The notes below the pieces were generated by a model that was not told the origin of the DNA, did no database searches, and saw only the letters and a program-made list of their open reading frames with translations. From JAIBJN01 sp963802795 (GTDB lineage Bacteria; Actinomycetota; Thermoleophilia; Gaiellales; Gaiellaceae), in assembly GCA_963802795.1 (NCBI GenBank), contig CAWDJV010000003.1, positions 310,001-374,000 of the forward strand: a DNA stretch of 64,000 nt. The letters are read 5' to 3'. Position 1 is the stretch's first letter. Each line of letters begins with the position of its first letter. The translations under genes were made by a program, and so were the position numbers. Shown here in pieces: positions 33,098-41,915 of this stretch.

Positions 33098-34053
33098 TAC
33101 GGCCGTCCGATCATCTCGAGCGACTCGGCAATCAAGGCCACGAAGTCCACGGTGCGCGGTCCCCAGCGAGAGGCGATGTCGTCATCGGCCTCGACGATGT
33201 CACCGTTCTCGACCGCCTCGACCTGGCCCCAGCCGGGGCGCTTCGCCACGGTTTCGGCGCTCTGCTCGCAGCACTTCGTGTCGGCAAGGACGATGACGTC
33301 GGGGCTCTCGCTGACGATGTACTCGCCGGTCAGCTGGGGATAGCCGCCGGCGTCGGCGCCGGCAGCGGCGTCCGCGATGTTCACGAGCCCGAAGAGCTCG
33401 TAGACGCTCCCGACGAAGGTGTCCGAGGTGGCCGAGAAGTAGTCGGGACCGAGCTCGTGGTAGACGGTGGCGCTCTTCGCGCCCGGGACCGAGCCGGCCA
33501 GCTCTTCGATCTCGATCTGCATCGAGCGGACGACCGTCTCCGCACCCTCGACGTTCCCGGTGGCAGCGCCGAGCGCCTCGATCTGCCCGTACGCAGCGTC
33601 GAGGTCCGGAGCTGCATCCTGGAGGAGCACGGGGATCTCGAGCCTCTCGAGGCCGTCGACGAGGCCGCCCGGGTCGTACGCGGCGACGACGAGATCGGGC
33701 TCGTAGTCCGCGATCGCCTCGACGTTCGGCTCGAATCCGGAGAGATCCGTGACCGGCGCCTCGGCGGGGAAGTTCGACTGGTCGTCTACGGCGATGACCT
33801 GGTCGCCTGCTCCGATCGCGAAGAGCGACTCGGTCGCCGTCGCGGAGAGCGACACGATGGCGTCAGGCTCCTCCTCCAGCGTCACCGGGCCGTTGTCGGC
33901 CTCGACCGTGACGGGGAACTCGGCCGCCAGCGTTGTCTCGACGGCGGCCGACGAGGTCGCCGGAGGCGCCGCCGTGTCGTCGTCTCCGCCGCACGAGGCG
34001 AGAACGAGGGCGAGCAGGGCAGCCAGGGCGGCTGCGAGAGGTCGAGAGTGCAC
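33097..34053 (-). CDS. btuF: cobalamin-binding lipoprotein, ABC transporter substrate-binding (BtuF)
   Basis: 318 residues from GTG 34053, with GGAAGGAGG 4 bases upstream. Signal peptide ending LALVLASC is a lipobox, followed by a low-complexity linker. The class III binding fold starts DAIVSLSATATESLFAIGAGDQVIAVDD, with GFEPNVEAIADYEPDLVVAAYD and TKCCEQSAETVAKRPGWGQVEAV. First gene of the operon, directly behind the cobalamin riboswitch. Confidence 0.93.
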   Translation of the reverse strand: MHSRPLAAALAALLALVLASCGGDDDTAAPPATSSAAVETTLAAEFPVTVEADNGPVTLEEEPDAIVSLSATATESLFAIGAGDQVIAVDDQSNFPAEAPVTDLSGFEPNVEAIADYEPDLVVAAYDPGGLVDGLERLEIPVLLQDAAPDLDAAYGQIEALGAATGNVEGAETVVRSMQIEIEELAGSVPGAKSATVYHELGPDYFSATSDTFVGSVYELFGLVNIADAAAGADAGGYPQLTGEYIVSESPDVIVLADTKCCEQSAETVAKRPGWGQVEAVENGDIVEADDDIASRWGPRTVDFVALIAESLEMIGRP

Positions 34054-34084
34054 GTTTCCTCCTTCCGCGAGGGGAACGGGTCTC

Positions 34085-34237
34085 GGCGAGAGGCAGGTCT
34101 TCTGACTCGGGGCTCCCCCCTCCGCCGCCTTCCCAGCCGAGGCCAGTGGCGTCGTGGCGGAGGAGCGTCTCCCCTCACAGCGGCGGGACCGTGCCGGACT
34201 CGCACCGGCTTCCCTCGACCGCTCGCCTGTTCTGTGC
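34085..34237 (-). ncRNA. cobalamin (AdoCbl-type) riboswitch
   Basis: On the minus strand the conserved order is clear: GAAGCCGGTGCGAGTCCGGC, ACGGTCCCGCCGCTGTGA, the GCCACTGG segment with GGGAAGG, and the closing GAGTCAGAAGACCTGCC at the 3' end. This is the cobalamin riboswitch core with the B12 box. It ends about 35 bases before the btuF start and its ribosome site, and should repress the uptake and assembly operon when cobalamin is plentiful. Terminal boundaries are approximate. Confidence 0.95.
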
Positions 34238-34282
34238 GCGTGAGCATATCTCTTGCCGGGCGGCGAGCTAGGCTGGACGGCT

Positions 34283-34630
34283 GTGGTGGTCTCGCGCGCC
34301 AACCTCTGGCTCCCGGTCGTCCTCTGGGCGGGGCTCATCTTCACGCTCTCGGCCGTCCCGAGCCTCGACACGGGCCTCGGCACGTGGGATCTCGCCGTGC
34401 GGAAGCTCGCCCATCTCGCCGAGTACGCAGTCCTCGGCGGGCTACTCCAGCGGGCGCTCGGCCGAGAGCCGCTCGCGCTGCTGCTCGGCTCGGCGTACGC
34501 GGCCTCCGACGAGATCCACCAGACGTTCGTCGCCGGGCGGCAGGGCTCTCCGCTCGACTGGCTCCTCGACACCGCGGGCGTCGCCGCGGGCGTCCTCCTC
34601 TACGCGCGGTGGGCCGCGTCGCGGGCGTGA
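34283..34630 (+). CDS. VanZ-like membrane protein
   Basis: 115 residues from GTG 34283, 8 bases after a TAGGCT hexamer. Helix WLPVVLWAGLIFTLSAVPSL, then LAVRKLAHLAEYAVLGGLLQRAL, YAASDEIHQTFVAGRQGSPLDWLLDTAGVAAGVLLY: the KxxHxxEY and DExHQ...R..s..D...N/D pattern of VanZ family proteins. Divergent from btuF. The family contributes to glycopeptide tolerance in some bacteria; here the role is unknown. Confidence 0.88.
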   Translation: MVVSRANLWLPVVLWAGLIFTLSAVPSLDTGLGTWDLAVRKLAHLAEYAVLGGLLQRALGREPLALLLGSAYAASDEIHQTFVAGRQGSPLDWLLDTAGVAAGVLLYARWAASRA

Positions 34631-35109
34631 AGGCCGTCGCAGTCGACCTCGACGCCCTCGGAGACACACGGCCGCTCTGGCGGGACTTCCTCGTCGATGC
34701 TGCGAGGCGCTTCGCGGCGATCGCGCCTCTCGACCCCGAGGCGCTCGCCGACGATCGCGCCGCGGCGGCTGTGGAGCTCGACCGCTGGGCCGAGGCGGGC
34801 GTCGGGGACTGGCGAGGGGCACTTCACCGCTTCGCCGAGGACCGCGCGCCGGTCTATCTCCGCCCGAACGCGGAGGCGAGCGCGGCGCTTCGGGCTCTCG
34901 CGGATGCAGGGGCTCGCGTCGGCGTCCACTCGGACGCCCCGGAGGCGCTCGCCGGCGTCGCCCTCGCGCAGCTCGGCGCGGCCCGGTACATCGAGGCGGT
35001 CGAGACCGGTGACGGCGCGCTGGAGCGCCTGGTGGCCCGGCTCGGCGGAGACGTCGAGACGGCCACCACCCTCGCCGAGCTGACTAAGATCAGCATCGAT
35101 GCCTCCTGA
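34627..35109 (+). CDS. HAD-like protein, probable hydrolase
   Basis: 160 residues from GTG 34627, overlapping the VanZ stop by 4 bases. The N-terminus VKAVAVDLDALGDTRPLW has the hhhhDxD of HAD enzymes; LADAGARVGVHSDAPEALAG is the motif II strand. The motif III lysine and motif IV acidic pair are not clear, and the protein is shorter than usual, so it may be an inactive or minimal HAD member. Confidence 0.6.
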   Translation: MKAVAVDLDALGDTRPLWRDFLVDAARRFAAIAPLDPEALADDRAAAAVELDRWAEAGVGDWRGALHRFAEDRAPVYLRPNAEASAALRALADAGARVGVHSDAPEALAGVALAQLGAARYIEAVETGDGALERLVARLGGDVETATTLAELTKISIDAS

Positions 35110-35329
35110 GCGGAACCTCCTGGACGACCGCCAGCTCGACGCGATCCTCGCACGGCTCGACCGCCTCTGCGACGAGGTGCACACTCTCAACCGGCGGCTC
35201 GACTCGCACGAGCAGCTCCTGCGGATCGCCCACGAGCTCGGGCACCTGAACGAGTCCTTGCAGGCCCTGGCCTACGCCGCCCTCGGCCAGCAGGGCCCAC
35301 AGGTCCGCCGTCGCCGCCGCAGCGCCTAG
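35099..35329 (+). CDS. small hypothetical coiled-coil protein
   Basis: 76 residues from ATG 35099, overlapping the HAD-like gene by 11 bases. Heptad-like LDAILARLDRLCDEVHTLNRRLDSHEQLLRIAHELGHL suggests a coiled coil; the C-terminus is arginine-rich (RRRRRSA). No known family. Confidence 0.55.
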   Translation: MPPERNLLDDRQLDAILARLDRLCDEVHTLNRRLDSHEQLLRIAHELGHLNESLQALAYAALGQQGPQVRRRRRSA

Positions 35330-35352
35330 ACGACATCGCCGGCCCGCGCCGG

Positions 35353-37413
35353 CTAGCCGTGGATGGAGGCGATGATGGGGATGATCAGGATGGCGACGAT
35401 GTTGGCGATCTTGATCATCGGGTTGATCGCCGGGCCGGCCGTGTCCTTGTAGGGGTCGCCGACCGTGTCGCCCGTGACGGCGGCCGCGTGGGCCTCCGAG
35501 CCCTTCCCGCCGTACGCGCCGTCCTCGATGAGCTTCTTCGCGTTGTCCCAGGCGCCGCCGCCCGAGGTCATGGCAATGGCGAGGAAGATCCCCGTGACGA
35601 TCGTGCCGATGAGGAGCCCGCCGAGGGCCTCTGGGCTGATGACGCCGACTATGATCGGAATGGCCACGGGGATGAGCGCCGGCAGGAGCATCTTCTTGAT
35701 CGCGGAGCCGGTGACGATGTCGACGGCACGGCTGTAGTCGGGCCGTCCCGTTCCCTCGAGGATGCCCGGGATCTCCCGGAACTGCCGCCGCACCTCGGCG
35801 ACGACGAGGCCGCCCACGCGCCCGACCGCCTGCATGGCGAGCGAGGCGAACAGGAACGGCATGAGGCCGCCGATGAAGAGGCCGGCGATCACCCACGGGT
35901 TGTCGAGGGAGAACACGCTCGCCACGTCCCTCTCGGCGAGCCCCCGCGCGTACTCGTCGAAGAGGATCAGCGCAGCCAGCCCCGCGGAGCCGATCGCGTA
36001 GCCCTTCGTCACGGCCTTGGTCGTGTTGCCGACCGCGTCGAGCGGGTCGGTGATCCCGCGCACCGACTCGTCCAGGTCGGCCATCTCGGCGATGCCTCCG
36101 GCGTTGTCGGTCACGGGCCCGTACGCGTCGAGCGCCACGATGAGGCCCGTCATCGAGAGCTGGGCCATGACCGCGACGCCGATTCCGTAGAGGCTGTTGC
36201 CGGCCACCTCGTAGGCGGCGACGATCCCGATCGCGATGACGAGGACCGGGAGCGCAGTCGCCTGCATCCCGACCGCGAGCCCTTCGATGATGTTCGTCGC
36301 GTGGCCTGTCTGCGAGGCCCCCGAGATCGACTTCACGGGCCCCCACCGCGTGCCCGTGTAGTACTCCGTGATCGCCACGAGCGCGAAGGTGATGACGAGG
36401 CCGATGATCGCCGAGGCGTAGAGCTCGCCGAAGCTGAAGCGGCCCGCGTCGAACGCCAGCGTCACGGGGATGAAGCCGAGGGCCGAGAGGACCGTGGCGA
36501 CTATGACCGCCTTGTAGAGGGCGTTCATGATCGAGCCACCGCGGCCCACGCGGGCGAACCAGATGCCGATCACGGAGGCGACGATCGAGACGCCGCCGAG
36601 CGCGAGGGGGTAGAGCGGCAGGCCCCCGGCCGGGAACGCCGTGCCGAGGAGCATGACGGCTACCGCGGTGACCGCGTAGGTCTCGAAGAGGTCGGCCGCC
36701 ATCCCTGCGCAGTCCCCCACGTTGTCGCCGACGTTGTCGGCGATCACCGCGGGGTTGCGAGGGTCGTCCTCGGGGATGCCGGCCTCGATCTTCCCGACGA
36801 GGTCGGCACCGACGTCGGCCGCCTTCGTGTAGATGCCGCCGCCGAGACGCGCGAAGACGGAGATGAGCGAGCCGCCGAAGGCGAGGCCGATGAGGTCGTC
36901 GATGGCGTCCTCCTGGGCGACGTCGAACCAGCTCGTCAGCACGCCGTAGTAGCCGGCGACGCCGAGCAGGCCGAGCCCGACGACGAGAAGACCGGTCACC
37001 GAGCCGGCTCGGAAGGCGACGTTGAGCGCCGGGGTCAGCCCCTGCTTGGCCGCCTCGGCGGTCCGAACGTTGGCGCGCACGGCGACGTTCATCCCGATGA
37101 AGCCGGCCGCTGCCGAGAACAGGGCGCCGACCAGGAATCCGATGGCCGTGCCCCAGCCGAGCTCGTTGTAGAAGCCGATCACGAGGAACGGGACGATGGC
37201 GACGATCCCGATCGTCGTGTACTGACGGCGCAGATACGCGGCGGCGCCCTCCTGGACGGCGCGCGCGATCTCGCGCATCCGCTCCGAGCCCGCCGGCTGC
37301 TTGAGGATCCACCACGTCAGGTAGAGCCCGACGGCGATCCCGAAAAGCGCGCACACGAGCGCGAAGAGGACGGTGTGGTTCTGGAAGAAGTCGGTCACGG
37401 GTGCACGAAACAA
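35353..37413 (-). CDS. hppA: K+-insensitive membrane-bound H+-translocating pyrophosphatase HppA
   Basis: Pumps protons using PPi. 686 residues, about 16 helices. Catalytic segment DVGADLVGKIEAGIPEDDPRNPAVIADNVGDNVGDCAGMAADLFE-type region around residues 190-235, and the C-terminal GDTVGDPYKDTAGPAINPMIK. The GNTTKAVTKG motif has Lys at the position that is Ala in K+-dependent enzymes, so it should be a K+-independent H+-PPase. The start is TTG 37413, or GTG 37398 in frame. Confidence 0.95.
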   Translation of the reverse strand: MFRAPVTDFFQNHTVLFALVCALFGIAVGLYLTWWILKQPAGSERMREIARAVQEGAAAYLRRQYTTIGIVAIVPFLVIGFYNELGWGTAIGFLVGALFSAAAGFIGMNVAVRANVRTAEAAKQGLTPALNVAFRAGSVTGLLVVGLGLLGVAGYYGVLTSWFDVAQEDAIDDLIGLAFGGSLISVFARLGGGIYTKAADVGADLVGKIEAGIPEDDPRNPAVIADNVGDNVGDCAGMAADLFETYAVTAVAVMLLGTAFPAGGLPLYPLALGGVSIVASVIGIWFARVGRGGSIMNALYKAVIVATVLSALGFIPVTLAFDAGRFSFGELYASAIIGLVITFALVAITEYYTGTRWGPVKSISGASQTGHATNIIEGLAVGMQATALPVLVIAIGIVAAYEVAGNSLYGIGVAVMAQLSMTGLIVALDAYGPVTDNAGGIAEMADLDESVRGITDPLDAVGNTTKAVTKGYAIGSAGLAALILFDEYARGLAERDVASVFSLDNPWVIAGLFIGGLMPFLFASLAMQAVGRVGGLVVAEVRRQFREIPGILEGTGRPDYSRAVDIVTGSAIKKMLLPALIPVAIPIIVGVISPEALGGLLIGTIVTGIFLAIAMTSGGGAWDNAKKLIEDGAYGGKGSEAHAAAVTGDTVGDPYKDTAGPAINPMIKIANIVAILIIPIIASIHG

Positions 37414-37488
37414 GGCCGCCGTGCAGGGCCGGAATCTCCTCGATCCCCCTGGCCCGGCCCGGAAACGGCCGCGCGGTGTTTTATCACA

Positions 37489-38286
37489 CTAGAACCGGGC
37501 GCCGCTCAGGGCGGTCGCGCACAGATGGTCGGCCGGCTGCGGTGGAATCTTCGGGATGACGGCGAAGAGGAGGTCGCGGAGGCGCTCGTTGTTCTCGTTG
37601 AAGACCGTGACCACCTGCTCGTGGGAGACGGCCGGCGTGCCCTCGACGCCGACGTCGTGGTCGGTGACCATCGAGATGTTCGCGTAGCAGAGCTCGAGCT
37701 CTCGGGCCAGGTAGCCCTCGGGGAAGGCCGTCATGTTGATCACGTCCCAGCCGGCCTCCTGGAACCACTTCGACTCGGCGCGGGTGGAGAAGCGCGGGCC
37801 CTGGATGACCACGACCGTGCCGCCGTCCCGCGCCTTGATCCCCAGCTCGCGCGCGGTCTCCACGAGGAGCGCCCGCAGCTCCGGGCAGTAGGGGTCGGCC
37901 GCCGAGACGTGGGTCGTCTCGGGCCCGTCGTAGAACGTGTCCTCCCGGCCGCTCGTCCGGTCGACGAACTGGTCGCAGACGACGAACTCGCCGAGCTCGA
38001 GGTCCGCCTTCAGCGCGCCGGAGGCGTTCGGCCCGATGATCCTCCGCACGCCGAGCTCCTTCATCGCCCACGCGTTGGCCCGGTACGGAATCGCGTGCGG
38101 CGGGAGCTCGTGGCTCCGGCCGTGGCGCGGCAGGAAGGCGACCCGCGTGCCGCCGACCTCGCCGATCGTGAGCGGCGCGGACGGCGTGCCGTAGGGCGTC
38201 TCGACCACCACCTCCTCGACGTCCTCGAGGAACGAGTAGAAGCCCGAGCCGCCGAAGATGCCGACCTCAGCCGTCGGCAGCGCCAC
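37489..38286 (-). CDS. mtnP: S-methyl-5'-thioadenosine phosphorylase
   Basis: 265 residues from GTG 38286. Salvages MTA from polyamine synthesis to adenine and MTR-1-P. Phosphate site VGIFGGSGFYSF, PRHGRSHELPPHAIPYRAN, GPNASGALKADLELGEFVV, IQGPRFSTRAESKWF and NMTAFPEGYLARELELCYANISMVTDHD carry MTAP family residues. Overlaps the DUF1844-like gene by 20 bases. A 6-oxopurine phosphorylase assignment is less likely but possible. Confidence 0.92.
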   Translation of the reverse strand: MALPTAEVGIFGGSGFYSFLEDVEEVVVETPYGTPSAPLTIGEVGGTRVAFLPRHGRSHELPPHAIPYRANAWAMKELGVRRIIGPNASGALKADLELGEFVVCDQFVDRTSGREDTFYDGPETTHVSAADPYCPELRALLVETARELGIKARDGGTVVVIQGPRFSTRAESKWFQEAGWDVINMTAFPEGYLARELELCYANISMVTDHDVGVEGTPAVSHEQVVTVFNENNERLRDLLFAVIPKIPPQPADHLCATALSGARF

Positions 38287-38590
38287 CCGCCTCTTCCTTC
38301 ACGGCCTTCGCGTAGGCGAGCTGAAGGTTGGCGACCTGATCCTGGAAGCTGTCGACGACGTCCTCGGGAAGGAAATCCTCCAGCACGGGGACGAGCGCCT
38401 GCATCGTCTCGATGGCCAGCGACGTCTGCCCGAGGTCGCGGTCCTCGCGAGAGTCCTCGGTCAGGCCGAGGCGCCGGTAGCCGATCGAGGAGACGTGGAC
38501 GAGCGTGTTCACGAGCACGTCCTCGACGCGGAGCTTCCGGAGCTCCTCGGCGAGCTCGTGTGCGGCTTGCTCCTGGTCGGGCTCAGGCAT
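38267..38590 (-). CDS. DUF1844-like protein
   Basis: 107 residues. Helical: LVNTLVHVSSIGYRRLGL, DLGQTSLAIETMQALVPVLEDFLPEDVVDSFQDQVANLQLAYAKA, the pattern of DUF1844 proteins (dL...A...ID.L..L). Soluble, no catalytic motif. Overlaps mtnP (20 bases) and the ligase gene (8 bases), so it is translationally coupled with both. Confidence 0.72.
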   Translation of the reverse strand: MPEPDQEQAAHELAEELRKLRVEDVLVNTLVHVSSIGYRRLGLTEDSREDRDLGQTSLAIETMQALVPVLEDFLPEDVVDSFQDQVANLQLAYAKAVKEEAGGAADG

Positions 38591-39734
38591 GCACCGGCAC
38601 CAGGATCTCCCTCGCGTAGATCTCCTCGAGGGTCTCGCCTGCCTCGTGTCGGGCGATCTGACGCTCGGCGGCGCTCACCGGCGGAACCGCGAGCCACGGG
38701 GTGACGCCGAGCTCGTCGGCGACCGGCAGCGTCCACTCGATCAGCCGCTCGAGCTCGGCCCGCGCGGGGCGCACCACTCCGGCGTCGAGGTCGATCAGCT
38801 CGCCCGAGAGCCCGTAGCGGATGGCCCGCCAGAGGTTCTCCTCGAGCAGCCGGTGCGGATGCGCCGGCAAGGGCTCGCGCTCGTCGACGGCGCGCGCGAT
38901 CCGCGCGGTGAGCGCGTACATGAACGCACAGAGAGCCTGCGCCTCGCCGAGGTCCGGCTGGCCGTCGCAGATCCGGATCTCGACGGTCGGGAAGGCGAGG
39001 TGAGGACGGACGCTCCACCAGAGCTGGGTGTGCTCCGTGATGGAGCCGGTGTCGTAGAGAAAGCGGACGTAGCGCTCGTACTCGCCCCAGGTGCCGAACG
39101 CGTCCGGGATGCCGCAGCGCGGGAACATGCGCGTGAAGATCTGCGTCCGCGCGGAGTGCAGGTACGTGAAGACGCCCTCGACGAACGGCGAGCTGCCCGA
39201 GAACGCGAGCAGGTGCGGGAGGAAGGCTCGCAGGCCGTCCGTGACGGCGATCGCCCGGTCCGCTCCCCGGATCCCGACGTGCACGTGGAGCCCGAAGCTG
39301 TTGTTGCGCCAGACGACGTAGCGCAGCACCTCGTCGTTCCTCCGGTAGTGCGGCGTCTCGATGATTCGCTGCTCCTGCCAGGGGCTCCAGGGATGCGTCC
39401 CGGTGGCCCCGAGGATCACGTCGAAGCGGGCGGCGAGCTCGAGAAGCTGGCGCCTTCGTTCGACCATCACGGCCGCGGCCTCCGCGAACGTCTCGCAGCG
39501 GCCGGTCCGCACCTCGATCTCCGACGCGATCAGCTCGCCGACGAGATGTTCTTCGAGCGGGGTTCCGAGCCCGGCCGCCTGCAGCTCCTCGAAGCGGTTG
39601 ACGAGCCCCAGCGTCTCCGGGTCGAGGATCGCGAACTCCTCCTCGACCGCGACGGTGAAGTCGCGCCCGGACTCGAAAGCCTCCCTGGCGCTCGTGATCT
39701 GCTCGTCCGGAGTCAGTTTCTGGGCGTCGCCCAT
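38583..39734 (-). CDS. carboxylate-amine ligase of the glutamate-cysteine ligase family 2 (YbdK type)
   Basis: 383 residues from ATG 39734. DFTVAVEEEFAILDPETLGLV holds the acidic ATP/Mg site, then SEIEVRTGRCETFAEA, GATGTHPWSPWQEQ, WRNNSFGLHVHVGI, and FPTVEIRICDGQPDL. The YbdK family has weak glutamate-cysteine ligase activity; the true substrate here is unknown. GATACT, 8 bases upstream, fits a leaderless start. Confidence 0.9.
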   Translation of the reverse strand: MGDAQKLTPDEQITSAREAFESGRDFTVAVEEEFAILDPETLGLVNRFEELQAAGLGTPLEEHLVGELIASEIEVRTGRCETFAEAAAVMVERRRQLLELAARFDVILGATGTHPWSPWQEQRIIETPHYRRNDEVLRYVVWRNNSFGLHVHVGIRGADRAIAVTDGLRAFLPHLLAFSGSSPFVEGVFTYLHSARTQIFTRMFPRCGIPDAFGTWGEYERYVRFLYDTGSITEHTQLWWSVRPHLAFPTVEIRICDGQPDLGEAQALCAFMYALTARIARAVDEREPLPAHPHRLLEENLWRAIRYGLSGELIDLDAGVVRPARAELERLIEWTLPVADELGVTPWLAVPPVSAAERQIARHEAGETLEEIYAREILVPVHA

Positions 39735-39742
39735 CGGCCGAA

Positions 39743-39748
39743 AGTATC
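39743..39748 (-). promoter_or_regulatory. GATACT -10 element, leaderless
   Basis: Minus-strand GATACT, 8 bases before ATG 39734, without a ribosome site. Confidence 0.4.
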
Positions 39749-39766
39749 AACCAGCAGCCGCTCGGG

Positions 39767-40324
39767 ATGAGAAGGTTCGGCGAAATGGACCCCGACGGCC
39801 CCCTCGTCCAACGGGCCCAGCGAGGCGACCGCTTCGCCTTCGAGACGCTCGTGGAGCGACACGAGCAGCGGCTCTACACCCTCGCGGCGCGTGTGCTCGG
39901 CTCGCGCGAGGATGCCGCCGACGCGGTGCAGGATGCGCTCGTCCGCGCCTGGCTGGCATTGCCGAGGTTCCGCGGCGACGCGCTGTTCTCGACCTGGATC
40001 TACCGCATCGTCGTAAATGCGGCGCACGACGTCCGGGCGAAGCGCCGCGAGCTGCCGGCCGAGGAGCTGCCGGAGCCCGCCGATCCGCGGGATCGCTTCG
40101 CCGACCAGGAGCTTTCCGGAGACCTCCAGAAGGCTCTCGACGGGCTCGACGAGGGCTATCGGGTCGCCGTCGTCCTCTACGACGTGCTCGGCTGCTCGTA
40201 CGCGGAGATCGCCGAGCTGACCGGTGTGCCCGAGGGTACCGTGAAGTCGCGGATCTTTCGCGGCCGGAGCGAGCTGGCCGAGCGCCTGGGAACCGCGGGG
40301 CACGAGACGGAGTCGAAGGAATGA
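39767..40324 (+). CDS. ECF-type RNA polymerase sigma factor
   Basis: 185 residues. Region 2: FAFETLVERHEQRLYTLAARVLGSREDAADAVQDALVRAWLALPRF with the TWIYRIVVNAAHD end; region 4: ALDGLDEGYRVAVVLYDVLGCSYAEIAELTGVPEGTVKSRIFRGR helix-turn-helix. ATG 39785 is an alternative start. It overlaps the anti-sigma gene by 4 bases (ATGA), the standard paired arrangement, so activity is likely held by that partner. Confidence 0.94.
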   Translation: MRRFGEMDPDGPLVQRAQRGDRFAFETLVERHEQRLYTLAARVLGSREDAADAVQDALVRAWLALPRFRGDALFSTWIYRIVVNAAHDVRAKRRELPAEELPEPADPRDRFADQELSGDLQKALDGLDEGYRVAVVLYDVLGCSYAEIAELTGVPEGTVKSRIFRGRSELAERLGTAGHETESKE

Positions 40325-40980
40325 TGGCCGAGAAGCATCCGGACGAGATCGCCCTGCTCTCCTACGTGGAAGAGGAGATCGCCGCGGACGAGAGGCGGGA
40401 GGTCGTCGAGCACCTCGTAAGCTGCGCGTCGTGCTCGGCGCACGTCCGCCGGCTCGAGGTCGGCCGCGACGCGCTTCGCGCCGCACCGCTGCTCGAGCTT
40501 CCCGAGGGGCGCCGGCGAGAGCTCCTCTCCGCGCTCCCGGAGCAGCCCGACAGGTGGCGCCTGTTCCGGCCGGTCAGGCGGGCGCTGGTCGTGGCGGCGC
40601 CCGTAGTGGGAGCAGCCGCGCTCGTCGGCGTCTTCGTCCTCGCCGGCACGCAGCTCCGAAGCGGCGGCGACGACGACGCCAGCGAGGGCGCCGGCGCCGG
40701 AGCGGAGGCGGCGGAGACCATGAACGACTCCCAGGGGGCGACGGAGGCTGCGCCCGAGTCTGCCGAGGACGCCGATCAGCGAAACTCGCTCCTGTTCAAG
40801 GACGCTGTCGTCGTCCGGCGGGTGCAGGGGCCGCCTGCCGAGGTTCTCGACCTCCTCCGGCGCGAGGGCATCACCGCCGAGATCGTCGAGGGCGCCGTCA
40901 TTGCCCGCGCTGCCCGCGCCGACGTCAGAGCCGTGCTCGCCGGCCGCCCAACCGGCGATGTTGATGTCTACGTGAGGTAG
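40321..40980 (+). CDS. zinc-binding anti-sigma factor, membrane anchored
   Basis: 219 residues from ATG 40321. N-terminal ZAS motif EHLVSCASCSAHV (HxxxCxxC), one membrane helix ALVVAAPVVGAAALVGVFVLAG at about 85-105, then an acidic linker and an external domain ending DVYVR. A thiol/zinc-responsive partner for the sigma factor. Its 3' end overlaps convergent rex by 13 bases, which might link the two redox controls. Confidence 0.9.
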   Translation: MMAEKHPDEIALLSYVEEEIAADERREVVEHLVSCASCSAHVRRLEVGRDALRAAPLLELPEGRRRELLSALPEQPDRWRLFRPVRRALVVAAPVVGAAALVGVFVLAGTQLRSGGDDDASEGAGAGAEAAETMNDSQGATEAAPESAEDADQRNSLLFKDAVVVRRVQGPPAEVLDLLRREGITAEIVEGAVIARAARADVRAVLAGRPTGDVDVYVR

Positions 40981-41621
40981 AAGTAGAGCGCGTAGAGGAG
41001 CTCGACCGCCGGGCTGGTCGTGTGGACGGTCACGTCCGTCGGGACGTCGAGCAGCGCCTCCGTGTAGTTGAAGATGATCTTCACGCCCGCCGCGACGACG
41101 TCGTCGGCGACCTGCTGCGCGGCCTCAGGGGGGACTGCGAGAACCGCGACGATGATGTTCTTCTCGCGGATCAGCTCGCCGAGGTCGCGGTAGGACGAGA
41201 TCGTCGTCGAGCCGATCGGGGAGCCCACCTTCTCCTCGTCCGTGTCGAAAGCGGCGGCGATGTTGAAGCCGTGGTCGGCGAAGATCGTCGAGCTGGCGAT
41301 CGCCTGCCCGAGCCGGCCGCCGCCGAAGAGCGCGATGTTGTGCTGACCCTGCGTCCGCAGGATCTTCCGGATCTCCGCGATGAGCCCGTCGATCGAGTAG
41401 CCGACGCCGCGCTTGCCGAACTTGCCGAACGCCGACAGATCGCGTCGGATCTGCGTCGCGTTGATGTTCGTGTACTCGCTGATCTCCTGGGAGGAGATCC
41501 GCTCCTTGCCCATCTTGCGGGACTGGATGAGGACGCGGAGGTACTGGGAGAGTCTCGCAGCGACGCCGACGGTCAGCCGGTCGGTCCTCGTCCCCCCCTC
41601 GCTGGCGATGCGCAAGGCCAT
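40968..41621 (-). CDS. rex: redox-sensing transcriptional repressor Rex
   Basis: 217 residues from ATG 41621. N-terminal winged helix RISSQEISEYTNINATQIRRDLSAFGKFGKRGVGY, then Rossmann NADH-binding domain HNIALFGGGRLGQAIASS with AAAFDTDEEKVG, and the C-terminal swapped helix VELLYALYFYL. Senses NADH/NAD+ and represses respiratory or fermentation genes. A TATCCT hexamer lies 10 bases upstream. Confidence 0.96.
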   Translation of the reverse strand: MALRIASEGGTRTDRLTVGVAARLSQYLRVLIQSRKMGKERISSQEISEYTNINATQIRRDLSAFGKFGKRGVGYSIDGLIAEIRKILRTQGQHNIALFGGGRLGQAIASSTIFADHGFNIAAAFDTDEEKVGSPIGSTTISSYRDLGELIREKNIIVAVLAVPPEAAQQVADDVVAAGVKIIFNYTEALLDVPTDVTVHTTSPAVELLYALYFYLT

Positions 41622-41671
41622 CGGAGGGACAGGATAACGACGGGCCCGAGCGCCGGTGTGCAGTAGTGGGG

Positions 41672-41908
41672 CTAGCCCAGGCGGCGGCGCAGCGCGTCCG
41701 GCTGGACGAAGTAGACGAACGCTTCCTCGCCGTCCACGGAGACGACCGGCAGCCGCTCGCGATAGCGGCGCTCCAGCTCCGGGTCGCCCGAGATGTCCAC
41801 CTCCTCGAGCTCGAACTCGACCTCGGCCCTGGCCTTCGCGAGAACGCGGCGGGCGCTTTCGCAGAGATGACAGCCCGGCGCGTGGTAGAGCGTGACCCGC
41901 GCGGCCAC
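41672..41908 (-). CDS. glutaredoxin-like protein (DUF836 type)
   Basis: 78 residues from GTG 41908. RVTLYHAPGCHLCESARRVL gives the CxxC redox site (CHLC), followed by the cis-Pro turn RLPVVSVDG. Thioredoxin fold without extra domains. It sits 50 bases upstream of rex, suggesting a redox role, in the minus-strand run after the S8 protease. Confidence 0.85.
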   Translation of the reverse strand: MAARVTLYHAPGCHLCESARRVLAKARAEVEFELEEVDISGDPELERRYRERLPVVSVDGEEAFVYFVQPDALRRRLG

Positions 41909-41915
41909 GGGACCC

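Noticed and set aside
35359..38619. A 1086-codon open frame opposite hppA and mtnP
   Set aside because: Low-complexity Arg/Asp/Glu shadow; the real genes on the other strand are complete and conserved.
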